Below, piece by piece: positions 51,591 to 60,725 of a stretch of 64,000 bases of DNA. Positions within the stretch are counted from its first letter, which is position 1; every line of letters begins with the position of its first letter. Source of the stretch: Isochrysis galbana (lineage: Eukaryota; Haptophyta; Isochrysidales; Isochrysidaceae); assembly GCA_018136815.1 (NCBI GenBank), contig CM030931.1, forward strand, positions 7,398,399 through 7,462,398. Reading direction: 5' to 3'. Below the pieces are notes generated by a model. The model saw nothing but the letters and a program-made list of their open reading frames with translations. It did not search any database and was not told the origin of the DNA. Made by a program: the position numbers and the translations under genes.

Positions 51591-52011
51591 TAGCCCGGTC
51601 ACTCACTCATCACTCATTTTAATTTTAACCACTTCGTGCACTTATCGATTATCGATATCGAAGTCAATCGCAATGCGTGTTGATGATCGTCATCAAATGT
51701 GTATGTAGAGAAGCACATTTCGTGGAGTTTGAGTTTGTGAGCTTGCAGAGCTCATGGCTCCGTCACTAGTTGTGCGTGCCTTGCATAAAGGGCATCGGTA
51801 AAAATATACCGGAGGCCGGAGGGGGACCGAATACTTTTTAGCGCTTGGTCTTCAGACACTTGAAATTGGCCATTTTTCGAAAATTTTGCCGGAGGACCCC
51901 CGTTTTTTTTTGCTGATCTCTCAAACTAGAACCTATAGAAAGCTTATTTAGGCCTCCATTTGCCCATTACCGATTTTGCCCTCCGCACCCCCCTAGTGAG
52001 TGACCGGACTA
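51591..52011. mobile_element. TIR transposon, non-autonomous, 7-bp TSD
   Basis: 421 bp with 17-bp inverted ends TAG(C/T)CCGGTCACTCACT, flanked by GTATTTG at 51584-51590 and 52012-52018 (an 8-bp reading is possible if the first T is shared). Related ends at 38576, 48513 and 60255. No coding capacity. Confidence 0.8.
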
Positions 52012-52054
52012 GTATTTGTATTTAGGTTTAGTATGTATATGTATATGTAGGCAT

Positions 52055-52300
52055 GTTTTGCCGTTTTGGGGTTACGCTGTTACGCTTTGTTGTGGGGGCT
52101 CCCGCGGGGGGGGGGGGAGGGGGGGGGGGGGAGGGGGGGGGGGAGGGGGGCCCAAAGGGCATCGAATATGTGCTAGATGCTAGATGAGTGTGTTCCAGGG
52201 TTTCTACCGCTTTACTTTGGTGCATTATGTATTAGAGCTACCTCAATCCTGACTTTGTCATTTTTACACCCTTAGGAGTGAAAACAGTGTTTGACCTCCC
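52055..52300 (+). repeat. Upstream block shared with the HEAT gene
   Basis: See 21745-21935. This copy has a longer G run (52089-52147) and small insertions. It ends about 700 bases before the ROK kinase start. Confidence 0.75.
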
Positions 52301-52399
52301 TAGGACGGAACGCACATCGCGCTCTGAGGTTCTTCTCTCTTCTTTCTCCCTTTGGATCGGGGCCCCGGCCGCCTGGGCGACGGCGATGATGACGAGGGA

Positions 52400-52990
52400 G
52401 AGGAGCGAGGGGGAGAGCTCACCCCTGGAAAGAAGAAGCAGGGGTAGAGAAGAGAGAAGTGACGAGGGGGAGGCAGGGGAGAAGGAGAGGGAGAGAGTAG
52501 CTGACCCCTGGAAAGAAGAAGGGGTGGAGAAGAGAGAAGGAGGGAGGGAGCGAGAGAGAGAGAGCCAGAGAAGTAGAGAGCTTATCTTTCAGCTCGTCAG
52601 AGTTTTCAATTCTTGGGGGGGAGATCCTCTCTTGATGGGGGAGAGGGGGTTGATTAGAAAAGCGAAGAGAATCAAGTCTGGGGGTGGAGGGCGGCAGCAC
52701 AAGAAGATATGAGAGAAGAGAGGACGGGCGAGCGAGAGAGGGAGAGAGACGGAGAGAAGGGGGTGGCTAGATACAAGAGAGAGAGGGAGGGGAGGGGAGG
52801 AGAGAGAGAAGGAGAGGGAGAGAGAGACGGAGGGAGAGAGACAGAGAAGGAGAGGGAGAGGGAGAGAGAGAGAGAGGGAGGGAGGGAGGAGAGAGGGAGG
52901 GAGAGAGATAGAAGGAGAGGGAGAGAGGGAGGGAGGGAGGGAGAGAGAGAGCGAGAAGGAGGGAGGAGAGAGCGAGCGAGAGAGGGAGCT
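52400..52990 (+). promoter_or_regulatory. Long homopurine tract before the ROK kinase gene
   Basis: (GA)n, (GGGA)n and (GAGAGA)n, densest from 52705 to 52988, ending 5-7 bases before the start codon. Direct repeats of about 20 bases inside it (for example CCCCTGGAAAGAAGAAG at 52423 and 52504). Confidence 0.45.
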
Positions 52991-52994
52991 CGCG

Positions 52995-54668
52995 ATGAGA
53001 CTTGCGGCGGTCGAAGGCGGTGGCACAAGCTTCGTGGTGGCGATCGCGAGCTCTCCAGAGCCAGAAGGCGTGCTTGAGCGCGCTGAGTTCCCGACGACCA
53101 CACCGGAAGACACCCTCTCCAAGGTTTGCGACTGGCTCGCCGCTCGTCAGTACGACGCTCTGGGCGTCGCTTCGTTCGGCCCGGTCGACCTCGAGAAGGG
53201 CTCACCCACGTACGGGTACATCACTACGACTCCCAAGACGGCGTGGCGAAACACGGACATCCTGAGCCCGCTCCTCCGCGTGCGCAACGTCCCCGTGCTC
53301 TTCGATACCGATGTCAACGCGCCCGCGCTCGCAGAGTACCTGCATGCAAAGAAGAGCGAGGCGGATGCAAACATCACCTCGTGCGCGTACATCACGGTTG
53401 GCACGGGCATCGGCGTTGGTCTCGTGGTGAATGGCGCGCCGGTGCGACGCCGCGGCTGCTCCTGAGATTGCGCGCACGCCGGTTGCACCGGAAGAGACCT
53501 CTGACCCGTGGCCGCGGCGACGCACTGCAGGTACACGGCATCATGCACCCCGAGGCTGGGCACGTCTCTGTCCCTCGCCGTCCGGCCGACGCCTCATTTA
53601 CCGGGTCCAATCCTGATGACTGCTTCAACGGCTCCTGCGCGGAGAATTTGGCATGCTCAAAGGTGCTCATGGCTTTGTCACCCTGCTCACGCATGATCCC
53701 AGCATGCACATGTCGACATGACGAAACAATAATTGCTCGATGTATTTGTGCTCAGCTGCGTAGCGGTCCGCGCGCGAAGGTCCGGGTATGCGGTCGTCGC
53801 GTGCCCTTTACATCTCTGAGCAATGCCGACATCTCTCGGGCGCCCACAGGCCCTGGCGTTGCGTGCGGGGTTGCCCGACACCTCGGGTCTCCCATCTGTG
53901 CCCGACGATCACGACGCTTGGGAGGCGACCGCCAACTACCTTGGCGCTCTTTGCGCCAACCTGGTGCTGACTGTCAGCCCGCACAAGATTGTTCTCTCCG
54001 GTGAGTGGACTGATCTCGCCTTCTCCATGAGTGTGCGCACGCCGATCAACCCCCTCTCTCACCCCGCCTCTGTGTGCCGTCTGGGCATGGCCGATTCCCC
54101 TTTCTTTAGGAGGTGTGATGCAGCGCATGTCGCTCTTCCCACGGGTGCGGGCGGCGATGCAGCGACACTTGAATGGATACATCCAGCTCCCGCAGATTGT
54201 CACTGAGGAGGGTGTCGCCAAGTATATCACGCCATCTGTCTGGGGCAACAAGGCGGTGCGTCGCGTTCCCCTCGCCTATCCTCTCCTGTGTATCCCATTG
54301 CGCAGCCGTATGACTTTGGCCTGGCCTCCTACAACCCGCATGGCAATTTGCACATGCGCTGCTGGTGCAGACTCGATCCTGCACACAATATTGCTGTTCA
54401 CCGATGCTCGTTGATGTTGGTTCTTGCCACCCACTCGCCCTACCCATGGTGCCATTGGCGCACGACCATCTGACATCCCCCGCTCTACGCTTGTCTCACG
54501 AAGGGCTTGACTGGCGCGCTCACTCTTGCTGAGTTCGCTTACCGTGGTGCCGACTTCAGCGCCTCCGACCTGTGCGGGTCAGCCTACCGGCTGCGGTACG
54601 TTGACATCGCCACTGCCGTCGCTGTGGTTTCCACGGCCGCCGTGATCATCGCCTCGAAGTTGCGCTAG
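52995..54668 (+). CDS. ROK-family fructokinase-like sugar kinase with C-terminal membrane anchor
   Basis: Five exons: 52995-53441, 53531-53662, 53850-54000, 54110-54255, 54504-54668 (346 residues). Donors GTGCGA, GTGCTC, GTGAGT, GTGCGT; acceptors all AG; phases agree. ROK landmarks: N-terminal phosphate loop (AAVEGGGTSFVVAI), GVASFGPVDL, FDTDVNAPALAEY (catalytic Asp region), ITVGTGIGVGLVVNG, then HPEAGHVSV with the conserved His, and SGGVMQRMSLFPRV plus GLTGALTLAEFAYR near the end. It should phosphorylate fructose or a related hexose with ATP. The zinc loop is altered: the usual C-x-F/Y-H-G-x-C appears as CFNGSC, so one ligand His is Asn. After the kinase fold comes a hydrophobic helix (ATAVAVVSTAAVIIASKLR), a tail-anchor-like end that bacterial ROK kinases lack. 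Confidence 0.85.
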
Positions 54669-55324
54669 AAGGAGAGACCGCTCGCCCGGGTTGCCTTGTC
54701 CTCAAGCACGGGCATTGCATGAGGACCGCCGCCTTGTTTCAAGTCGGCGAGTCCTACCTAGCATTTCCACGCAGCCTTGCAGGACTGCTTTGAGCTGCAT
54801 AGCCATACAGCCAGTCGGCTGCTGCCACTCGGCCACGTAGGTCAGAACATCGGGCTACAAGTGAGATCACGAACTCCAAGGGATGCTCGTGTTCGCGAAG
54901 GAAGGGCACCAACTCACCACGGCGAACGTGCTGAAGTCTGTGCGCGCCGCACAGGAGAAGAATACCATTGGGATGGTGGCTCAACCCCGCTCAATGAGTA
55001 TTCAATGATGCTGCATCGGGAATGCGTTGCCTATGGCTGAGTCACATCTTTTCTTAGTACGACCGCATAAAGGCAACGGCAAAGACGGATAGCACCCTCT
55101 AGAAGGTGACGTGACGATGTTACTCTTTAGAGCGCACCCCTAGCTAGCTTTTGCACGGTCAGGATCCTGTGAGAATGGTGATCGCCGGCTTGCGTTTCCT
55201 TGCTTGCACGTAATCCGGGGTTGACGTATGTGAGTTTTAAGGCGATCCATGGTCCATGGCACGCGGGCCTTGGTGGAGCGTTTGCGTTTTAGCTCGTTGG
55301 GTGTTAATGATACTACTAATAAAA
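54669..55324. other. Intergenic, nothing recognised
   Basis: 3' flank of the sugar kinase gene; short frames only. Confidence 0.4.
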
Positions 55325-55495
55325 TAACTGAGCGTTAGTACCACTACTTCCCCTAGCCCGGTACTATCACGACACCCCTCAGCGCACCTGCCCGTACACC
55401 TTGACGTGTGCTAGCACCACAGATACATACGTACGTGCACCCCTTCAAATCTCCCTCCCCCCTCGCAGACCCCCGCCCGGCTCCCCATTATAACT
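55325..55495 (+). repeat. Dispersed repeat, inverse of 21125-21300
   Basis: GAGCGTTAGTACCACTACT at the left end, CGCACCTGCCCGTACACCTTG inside. The same end motif recurs near 24918-24945 and, inverted, near 60160-60178. Confidence 0.65.
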
Positions 55496-55664
55496 AGGGG
55501 TTGGGCCCAGCAAATATATATCCACGATTTTTCGTCACCCAAATATCCATTGTAAATATCTCCCATATATCCGAAAAATCGGCCCAAATATCCAAGAGCA
55601 ATATCCGGAGATGTCCGCATATCCGCATCGCCACACACCGCTCCTGCTGAGAAGTACTCCATCT

Positions 55665-55904
55665 CTACCTTGTTCTTGCCGGTGCAAACTCCCTTCGCCC
55701 TCGCCCATCTTGGTGATCACGCCCTTGCCGAACGTCGAACGTCTCGTGGAGGACTCTAACTCCCACCTTCAATGGGATGGTGGGAATCGGAGTCGAGACG
55801 TCGGCCGTCATCTCCTCGATCTCCTCGTGGCCCACGGTTCCGCGGTATCGCCCTGGCACCATCATGGTGACCAGGGCGGCCGAGAGGAGAGAGAGCGACG
55901 CCAT
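55665..55904 (-). CDS. Hypothetical N-terminal exon with signal-like leader
   Basis: MASLSLLSAALVTMMVPG is a plausible signal peptide, followed by GHEEIEEMTADVSTPIP and LKVGVRVLHETFDV; in the next frame GKGVITKMGEGEG continues the same SH3-like sense, hinting at a frameshift or a small intron near 55730. Its upstream DNA (55848-56094) is the part duplicated at 9023-9255. Confidence 0.3.
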   Translation of the reverse strand: MASLSLLSAALVTMMVPGRYRGTVGHEEIEEMTADVSTPIPTIPLKVGVRVLHETFDVRQGRDHQDGRGRREFAPARTR

Positions 55905-56094
55905 CGCTCGTGCTCTCTTCAGAACAGAACCGGATAAAAATCCTCTTACCATTCTCTCACACCACTATCATGCGCACATTCACGGTAACACGTAGATAAC
56001 TAACGTGACGGGATACGCGCAAGAAGGGGGGTGAGCACGAGAGAAAAGAGAAAAGAAGAGAGGGGCCCGTCGCCTCTCCTCACGTGAAGAGAAG
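55848..56094 (+). repeat. Direct repeat, copy 2 (pair with 9023-9255)
   Basis: Same orientation and over 90% identical by eye. Covers the first codons and upstream region of the minus-strand frame at 55665-55904. Confidence 0.7.
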
Positions 56095-57569
56095 TCCTAT
56101 TTGGACTTAGGAATTAAAAAGAGGTCAAAGGGGGGCAAGAGACAAGGGACCCACCCATCGGTGACACCCCCTCCTAAACGGAGTACGGAGTGCGACGTTT
56201 ACAACGAATGAATGCTTGGCTCGCGCATGTGTCGCATTCATCCTAGATGATGCGATTTCCAGGCTCTTGTCTTCAGGTCCTTCGCCGTGCGGCCACACGG
56301 TGAAGCTCAGGTACTTCTAGGTTGGTAGGGTTCGTCCCTAGCGATCTAGAATTCGAGTTCTCGTTTCGTTCCTTCTAGCCTGTTTGTCAGGTCTAGATTC
56401 CAGGTTTCCTCCTTTCATTCGGGTAATCTTTACCTAAAGGAGCCAGGTCGCCTGTCGCTCGCTGCGCGCTTGTCTCAGGCTCTCGGGTTACCTTGTGAAG
56501 GCTTGTTTAGCTTCTTGCAAGGCTTGTCGTTTCTTGTTGGGTTCCGGTTCTTTCTTGGGGCTTGCTAACTTTCGTTGTCGTCCAGGCCTGTTCTTTGTAG
56601 GTTCTGTTTAGCCTGGTTAGGGTTTCGTTGCCTTCCCGCGTTTGGCGTTGGCGTTGGCGTTCGGAAATTTCCTCTCACATTCCCTAGGTCCGCTACCCTT
56701 GGCTTGTAGGTCCTTGCTTCTTTCTTCTCGGTCAAGGTTTTTGGCGAGCGAGTCGGTTGCTCTATCCGCTCGAGATTTGAGGTTTAATTTGTTATCTCCC
56801 CTTGGAGATCGGTGTAGGTTCGCTTCCTAGGTGAGGGAATCTTTCCCCTTGATGCAAGTTACATGCAAGCCCTTGGCCCCTTTGGTGTTTCTTCCCCGTG
56901 GTTGCTACTCAGGGTTGTTCGTTAGAAGCGTCTAGAAGGTTCACGCTCAACGGCAAGATTTATTCGGTCGTGAATGAAGACATCTCGTTGCGATCTGTAT
57001 CCAAAGTGATCGCCGTGGTCGCGCGACAGGACGCTCCCCTTCGGACTCTCCGCTACGTGGGAAGTTCCAACGGAGACACGCTCCGGCCGTCGCTGCGGAG
57101 TCTCTCTCTCTCTCTCGCTCTCTCTCTCCGTCTCTCGCGACGTGTTTGAGTTATCGGTGATTTGGGGTCGCGGTTGCTTGATAATTTGCTTGGTTTGGGT
57201 GAATGATTCCGGTGTGTTCGTGAGTCGGTGTAACCTGTTGTTCTCAGCTTCGTTGTCCGTCGTTGTTCGCTGCGTCGCTGCACTCAAGCAGCTTAGGCTC
57301 CCTCCCTGAGGGAAGAGTTCTTTGTAGGTCTAACAATCTCTTAAAACCCAACACACTAGGGCCGCTAGGAGCGCCTCGCCGCCCCACAGCCCTTCGTTCG
57401 CCGTTCGTTCCCCGTCCAGACACCCAAATGGGGTTGCCCGACCCAGTCCAGAATTTCATTCACCCGACTCCCGGTGGGGAGGAGGGCCAAAGCGCCGCGC
57501 TAGCCGCCGGTGCTGCTCGCGACGGAGTGGCTCAGAGCCCTCCGGCTCCGCTCGACTCGACAGCATGAC
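56095..57569. other. Probable retroelement leader or LTR region
   Basis: Pyrimidine- and T-rich DNA lacking long frames up to 57262; then a 101-codon + frame (57263-57568) of unknown nature that shares 22 bases with the left edge of the window. It abuts the 3' end of the minus-strand copia remnant, so part of it could be that element's LTR. No paired copy found. Confidence 0.35.
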
Positions 57570-58745
57570 TCAAGTATGGCTTTTCGAGAAAGAGTCAAGG
57601 ATGTTGAGCAGGCGGTGAAATTGATTGCGCGGGCACGGTTTGGTGTTTGGTGAGTATGTGAGTATATCTGCCACCATATTGGTGCCACTGATGTGTTTCA
57701 ACGTGAGAACCTGTTTTGCCACTAGGCCGCGCAGAAAAGCACCGGCACGAAGAATGTGTTTTGTTTTCTTGAACGAGAACTAAGTTTATACTTGGTTCGC
57801 CCATGGGGGGGCACGAGCCCCCCCCTCTCTCCACTCCTCCCCTGCCGTGGGGGAGGAACCACCCATCCTCCTGGCATGCCTGGTGGCTTGCCAGGAGGCC
57901 ACTGCCCTGCTGACCCACTCTCCCACTGACAGGCACGCCTGTCTCGCTCGTCCTGGCCCCTCGTGGCCAGCCCATCGCTCCAACCCCCCCTCCCCCCCTG
58001 GTCGACAGGTAGACAGGTGCAGATTGGCGGCCCCAGAGGCTCGGGAGCGCCAGCGAGGGAGAGGGAGAGGCAGGGGAGGCCAGGGCCCAGCCCCAGCCTC
58101 CTCTGCCCCCAGAGCTGGCCTCCAGGAGCCTCCAGGGGTCGCCAGGGGCAGCTGCAGGCCTGCCGCAGGCGCGCCATCGCGCGTGCCGCAGGAGAGGGGA
58201 GAGAGAGCGCGGAGAAGGGGGTGGGCGGAGCGAGAGCTCCGCTCACCGAAAAATAGGTAAGTCCCGCACCTGTTTACAGGATAAGTCGGGGCTCAGGCCG
58301 CCGCCCACTCGGAGACACAGGAGGAAGGGGGGGAATGATCACCGGGGGGGGGCGCGGGCCACCGGACCATATCTAAGCCATTCACCCCTATCCCCCTAGT
58401 AGTGCACGGGGGGAGTCGCCTTATGGCGGGGGAGAAGGGCCGGGGGAGTGGGGGTGTAGAAAGTTTCCTACGTGAGTAGAAAGTAGAGGGTCCACGGTCG
58501 CGTGTGCGGTGAGACTATTAAAAGGTTTATATTGTTTTCTTGAACGCAACGGGGTCGAACGCCATATCGACGGCGGATTTGGAATCGGAGTAGACGACTG
58601 AAGGTGCATTTTGCACGACACCTAGATCAGTGAGCAACTCGCGAATGGACATGAGGTCTTTCGCCGTGAGCATGGCTCCAAAATATTCGGCCTCAGCGCT
58701 AGACAGAGAAACCGAGCGCTGCATTTTGGAGAACCATTGGATTGG
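57570..58745 (-). pseudogene. copia-type RNase H remnant, split by family A
   Basis: The frame on the right part (58745-58532) reads QRSVSLSSAEAEYFGAML then TAKDLMSIRELLTDLG and VVYSDSKSAVDMAFDP, the copia RNase H signature (SLSSAEAEY; DSKSA). It resumes on the left part (57775-57570) with KHILRAGAFLRGLV and HISGTNMVADILT, the N-x-ADxLT end. With the 756-bp insertion ignored, the frame is continuous through one copy of the duplicated 15 bp and stops at 57570-57572. Upstream copia domains are missing: the remnant begins where family C sequence starts. Confidence 0.85.
57776..58531 (-). mobile_element. Family A GC-rich retroposon, complete, 15-bp TSD, inside copia
   Basis: 756 bp flanked by TTGTTTTCTTGAACG (57761-57775, 58532-58546). 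Hairpin end at 57778-57797. It matches the reverse complement of 35374-36123 throughout. Confidence 0.92.
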
Positions 58746-58870
58746 GCTGAGGTTGATTGTTGATTGTACGGGCCAACCCGGGGGGCGTCCGCGATGGAGA
58801 AAGGGGGGGGGGGGCGCGAGGCGCGAGGCCCCCATTCATTGACCCCTAGCTTATAAAAGTATAGGTTCGA
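58735..58870 (+). mobile_element. Family C GC-rich retroposon, terminal fragment
   Basis: ATTGTACGGGCCAACCCGGG, GGGCGCGAGGCCCCC and the hairpin segment near 58849-58868. Truncates the copia remnant. Confidence 0.6.
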
Positions 58871-59400
58871 TACCGAAGACAAAGGAATGATGGGGGGGAA
58901 GGGAGGAGGTGGAGCGAAGGGAAGAAAGGGCGGTGTCGGCGAGGAGTTAATAATAAAACTTCTGAAGATTCGGGCTACTCACGCTAGCTATACAGTCCAC
59001 GTACTCACGGTACTCACTCACGACATCGCCTATACCCCAGTTTACTCACTCCCTTACACCACCCCCTTCATTCCTTTGTTTTTGGTATCGGGGGGGGGCC
59101 CGCGTGCACTACAACGGGCCAAGTGCAGGGGGTGGGCTGGGGCAGACCTGCTGGTGTGGTGTTCCTGTGGCAAAACAAACGTAAACGCCTGTTGCATGTG
59201 ACACTTCGTGCCCCTGGGAGGTCTCGGCCCCCTCTCCTCGCGTCTTTTTCAAGTATCTCCGCGTCTTCGCGGCATTCGTGTGTCGCTCGGGGTGTCGGCT
59301 TGTAAACATACCGTAAACAGGCGTGAGTCTTACCTTTTCTTGGGTCAGATCGCGTCGTTTTTTTTGTCGTTCTTTTCTCGCGGTTCTCTTCGTTCTCCTA
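58871..59400 (+). repeat. Direct repeat, copy 2 (pair with 38096-38575)
   Basis: Repeat proper spans 58965-59400; see the first copy. 58871-58964 is unassigned. Confidence 0.7.
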
Positions 59401-59835
59401 CGGGCGTGCGATGCCTGCGCGCGCCATGGCACCCCTCTGAGGGGACCCTCGGGCCCCCCCAGAGGGCCAGCTGGGCCAGCTCAGGGGGCAGTGGAGGCTG
59501 GGGCTGGGCCCCTGGCCTCTCCTGCCTCTCCCTCGCTGGCCTCGCTGGTCCTGGGTGCCCTCCTGGCGGCTCAGGTGGTCTGTGGCTCAGTGGTGGAGGG
59601 GGGGGTCAGTACGAGCAGGGGCCAGTGCAGGCGAATGCGTGCGGCGCGCGATGCGCGCTCGGCGAGGGTCTGTGCCAGTGTGATGTCAGCTCAGCCCCTG
59701 CCAGCAGGCAGGGGCTGAGGTTGAGTGTGCAGGCCCACCCAGGGGGTGTCTGCGATGGAGGGGGGGGGGCACGGGGCCCCCATGACCCTATCAGTTTTAC
59801 TGATAGTTGTGTCGGCGAGGAGTTAGGATTACCTA
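59401..59835 (+). mobile_element. Family D GC-rich retroposon
   Basis: CATGGCACCCCTCTGAGGGG, AGCTCAGGGGGCAG, CTGCCTCTCCCTCGCTGGC, CAGCCCCTGCCAGCAGGCAG, GGGGCACGGGGCCCC, then the terminal hairpin CTATCAGT-TTT-ACTGATAG at 59788-59806. Landmarks are shared with family C (20355-20910, inverted), but the hairpin sequence differs. Confidence 0.65.
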
Positions 59836-60725
59836 GAAATAGTAGGTGTTAGCCCTGAATCTTCAGATTTTTTTTCAAACCACTTATGGCTTTTCGAAAG
59901 ATTCCTTCCTTAATTCCTTGTTCCTGTGCGTAACTGTCGCCCCGTCGGATCGTCCGTCGCCCCGTCGCTCTCTTGTCGGCATTCTCTTCCTTGTTCAGTC
60001 TGTCAGCAAGTCTTTGTGCGTTGCGTTCTGAAGATATGTAAGTGTCGGGGGTGTTGAGTGTTGATGTAAGTGTGGTGCCGTGTCATCAGTCCGTCGGGCT
60101 CTGGACGTCTGTCGTTCGTCGCTCTCGTTCTCGTTCTCGATCCCCTTCTCATCAGTGGGAGTAGTGGTACTAACGCTCAGATGTCTTTATTATCGTTATT
60201 TAGATTTAGCCCTCCATGTACCATTTACCCATGGTAGTTAGTGCCCTCCGCACCCCCATAGTGAGTGACCGGGCTATGGGTGGCTCCTCCCCCACGGTGG
60301 CGGAGGAGTGGGAAAAAGGGGGGACTCGTGCCCCCTCATGAGTGACCCAAGTTTGAACTTAGTTGTGAAATGTGCACAAGCAACCACACCCAGAGGCAAA
60401 TAGCCAAGCGGCTCCAACACGAACGGGACGCGCTTTCAGGATCTAGATCTAGATCTAGTATCTAGAGTCTCACACACTCACACACACTTTCAGATTGCTC
60501 GCTCATCTTGCACAACTCACGGCCGTCCTGGTTCGACGGGCGGTGCGATCCCGCTTCGCCTTCAAGAACAATCTCATGCCGCACACCGCATGGCAAGTCC
60601 GCCTTAGGCGAATCACTTCGAAAGCAAACTTCCTGTCGAAAGCAAACTTCCTCCACGCCTATGTCCACCGCATGTCCATATCATTGCGAAAACTGTCAGC
60701 GACCGAAACCTTCAACGCTTCCGGA
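59836..60725. other. Intergenic mosaic
   Basis: 60160-60280 is a chimera of two element ends (GGTACTAACGCTCAGAT and CACCCCCATAGTGAGTGACCGGGCTA). 60281-60365 resembles a family A/B terminus, with hairpin CCAAGTTTGAACTTAG. 60440-60460 is a (GATCTA)n run. The rest shows no gene. Confidence 0.5.

Noticed and set aside
52419-53205. Leu/Ser/Pro-rich minus frames opposite the homopurine tract
   Set aside because: Direct translation of (CT)n repeats; no biological sequence complexity.
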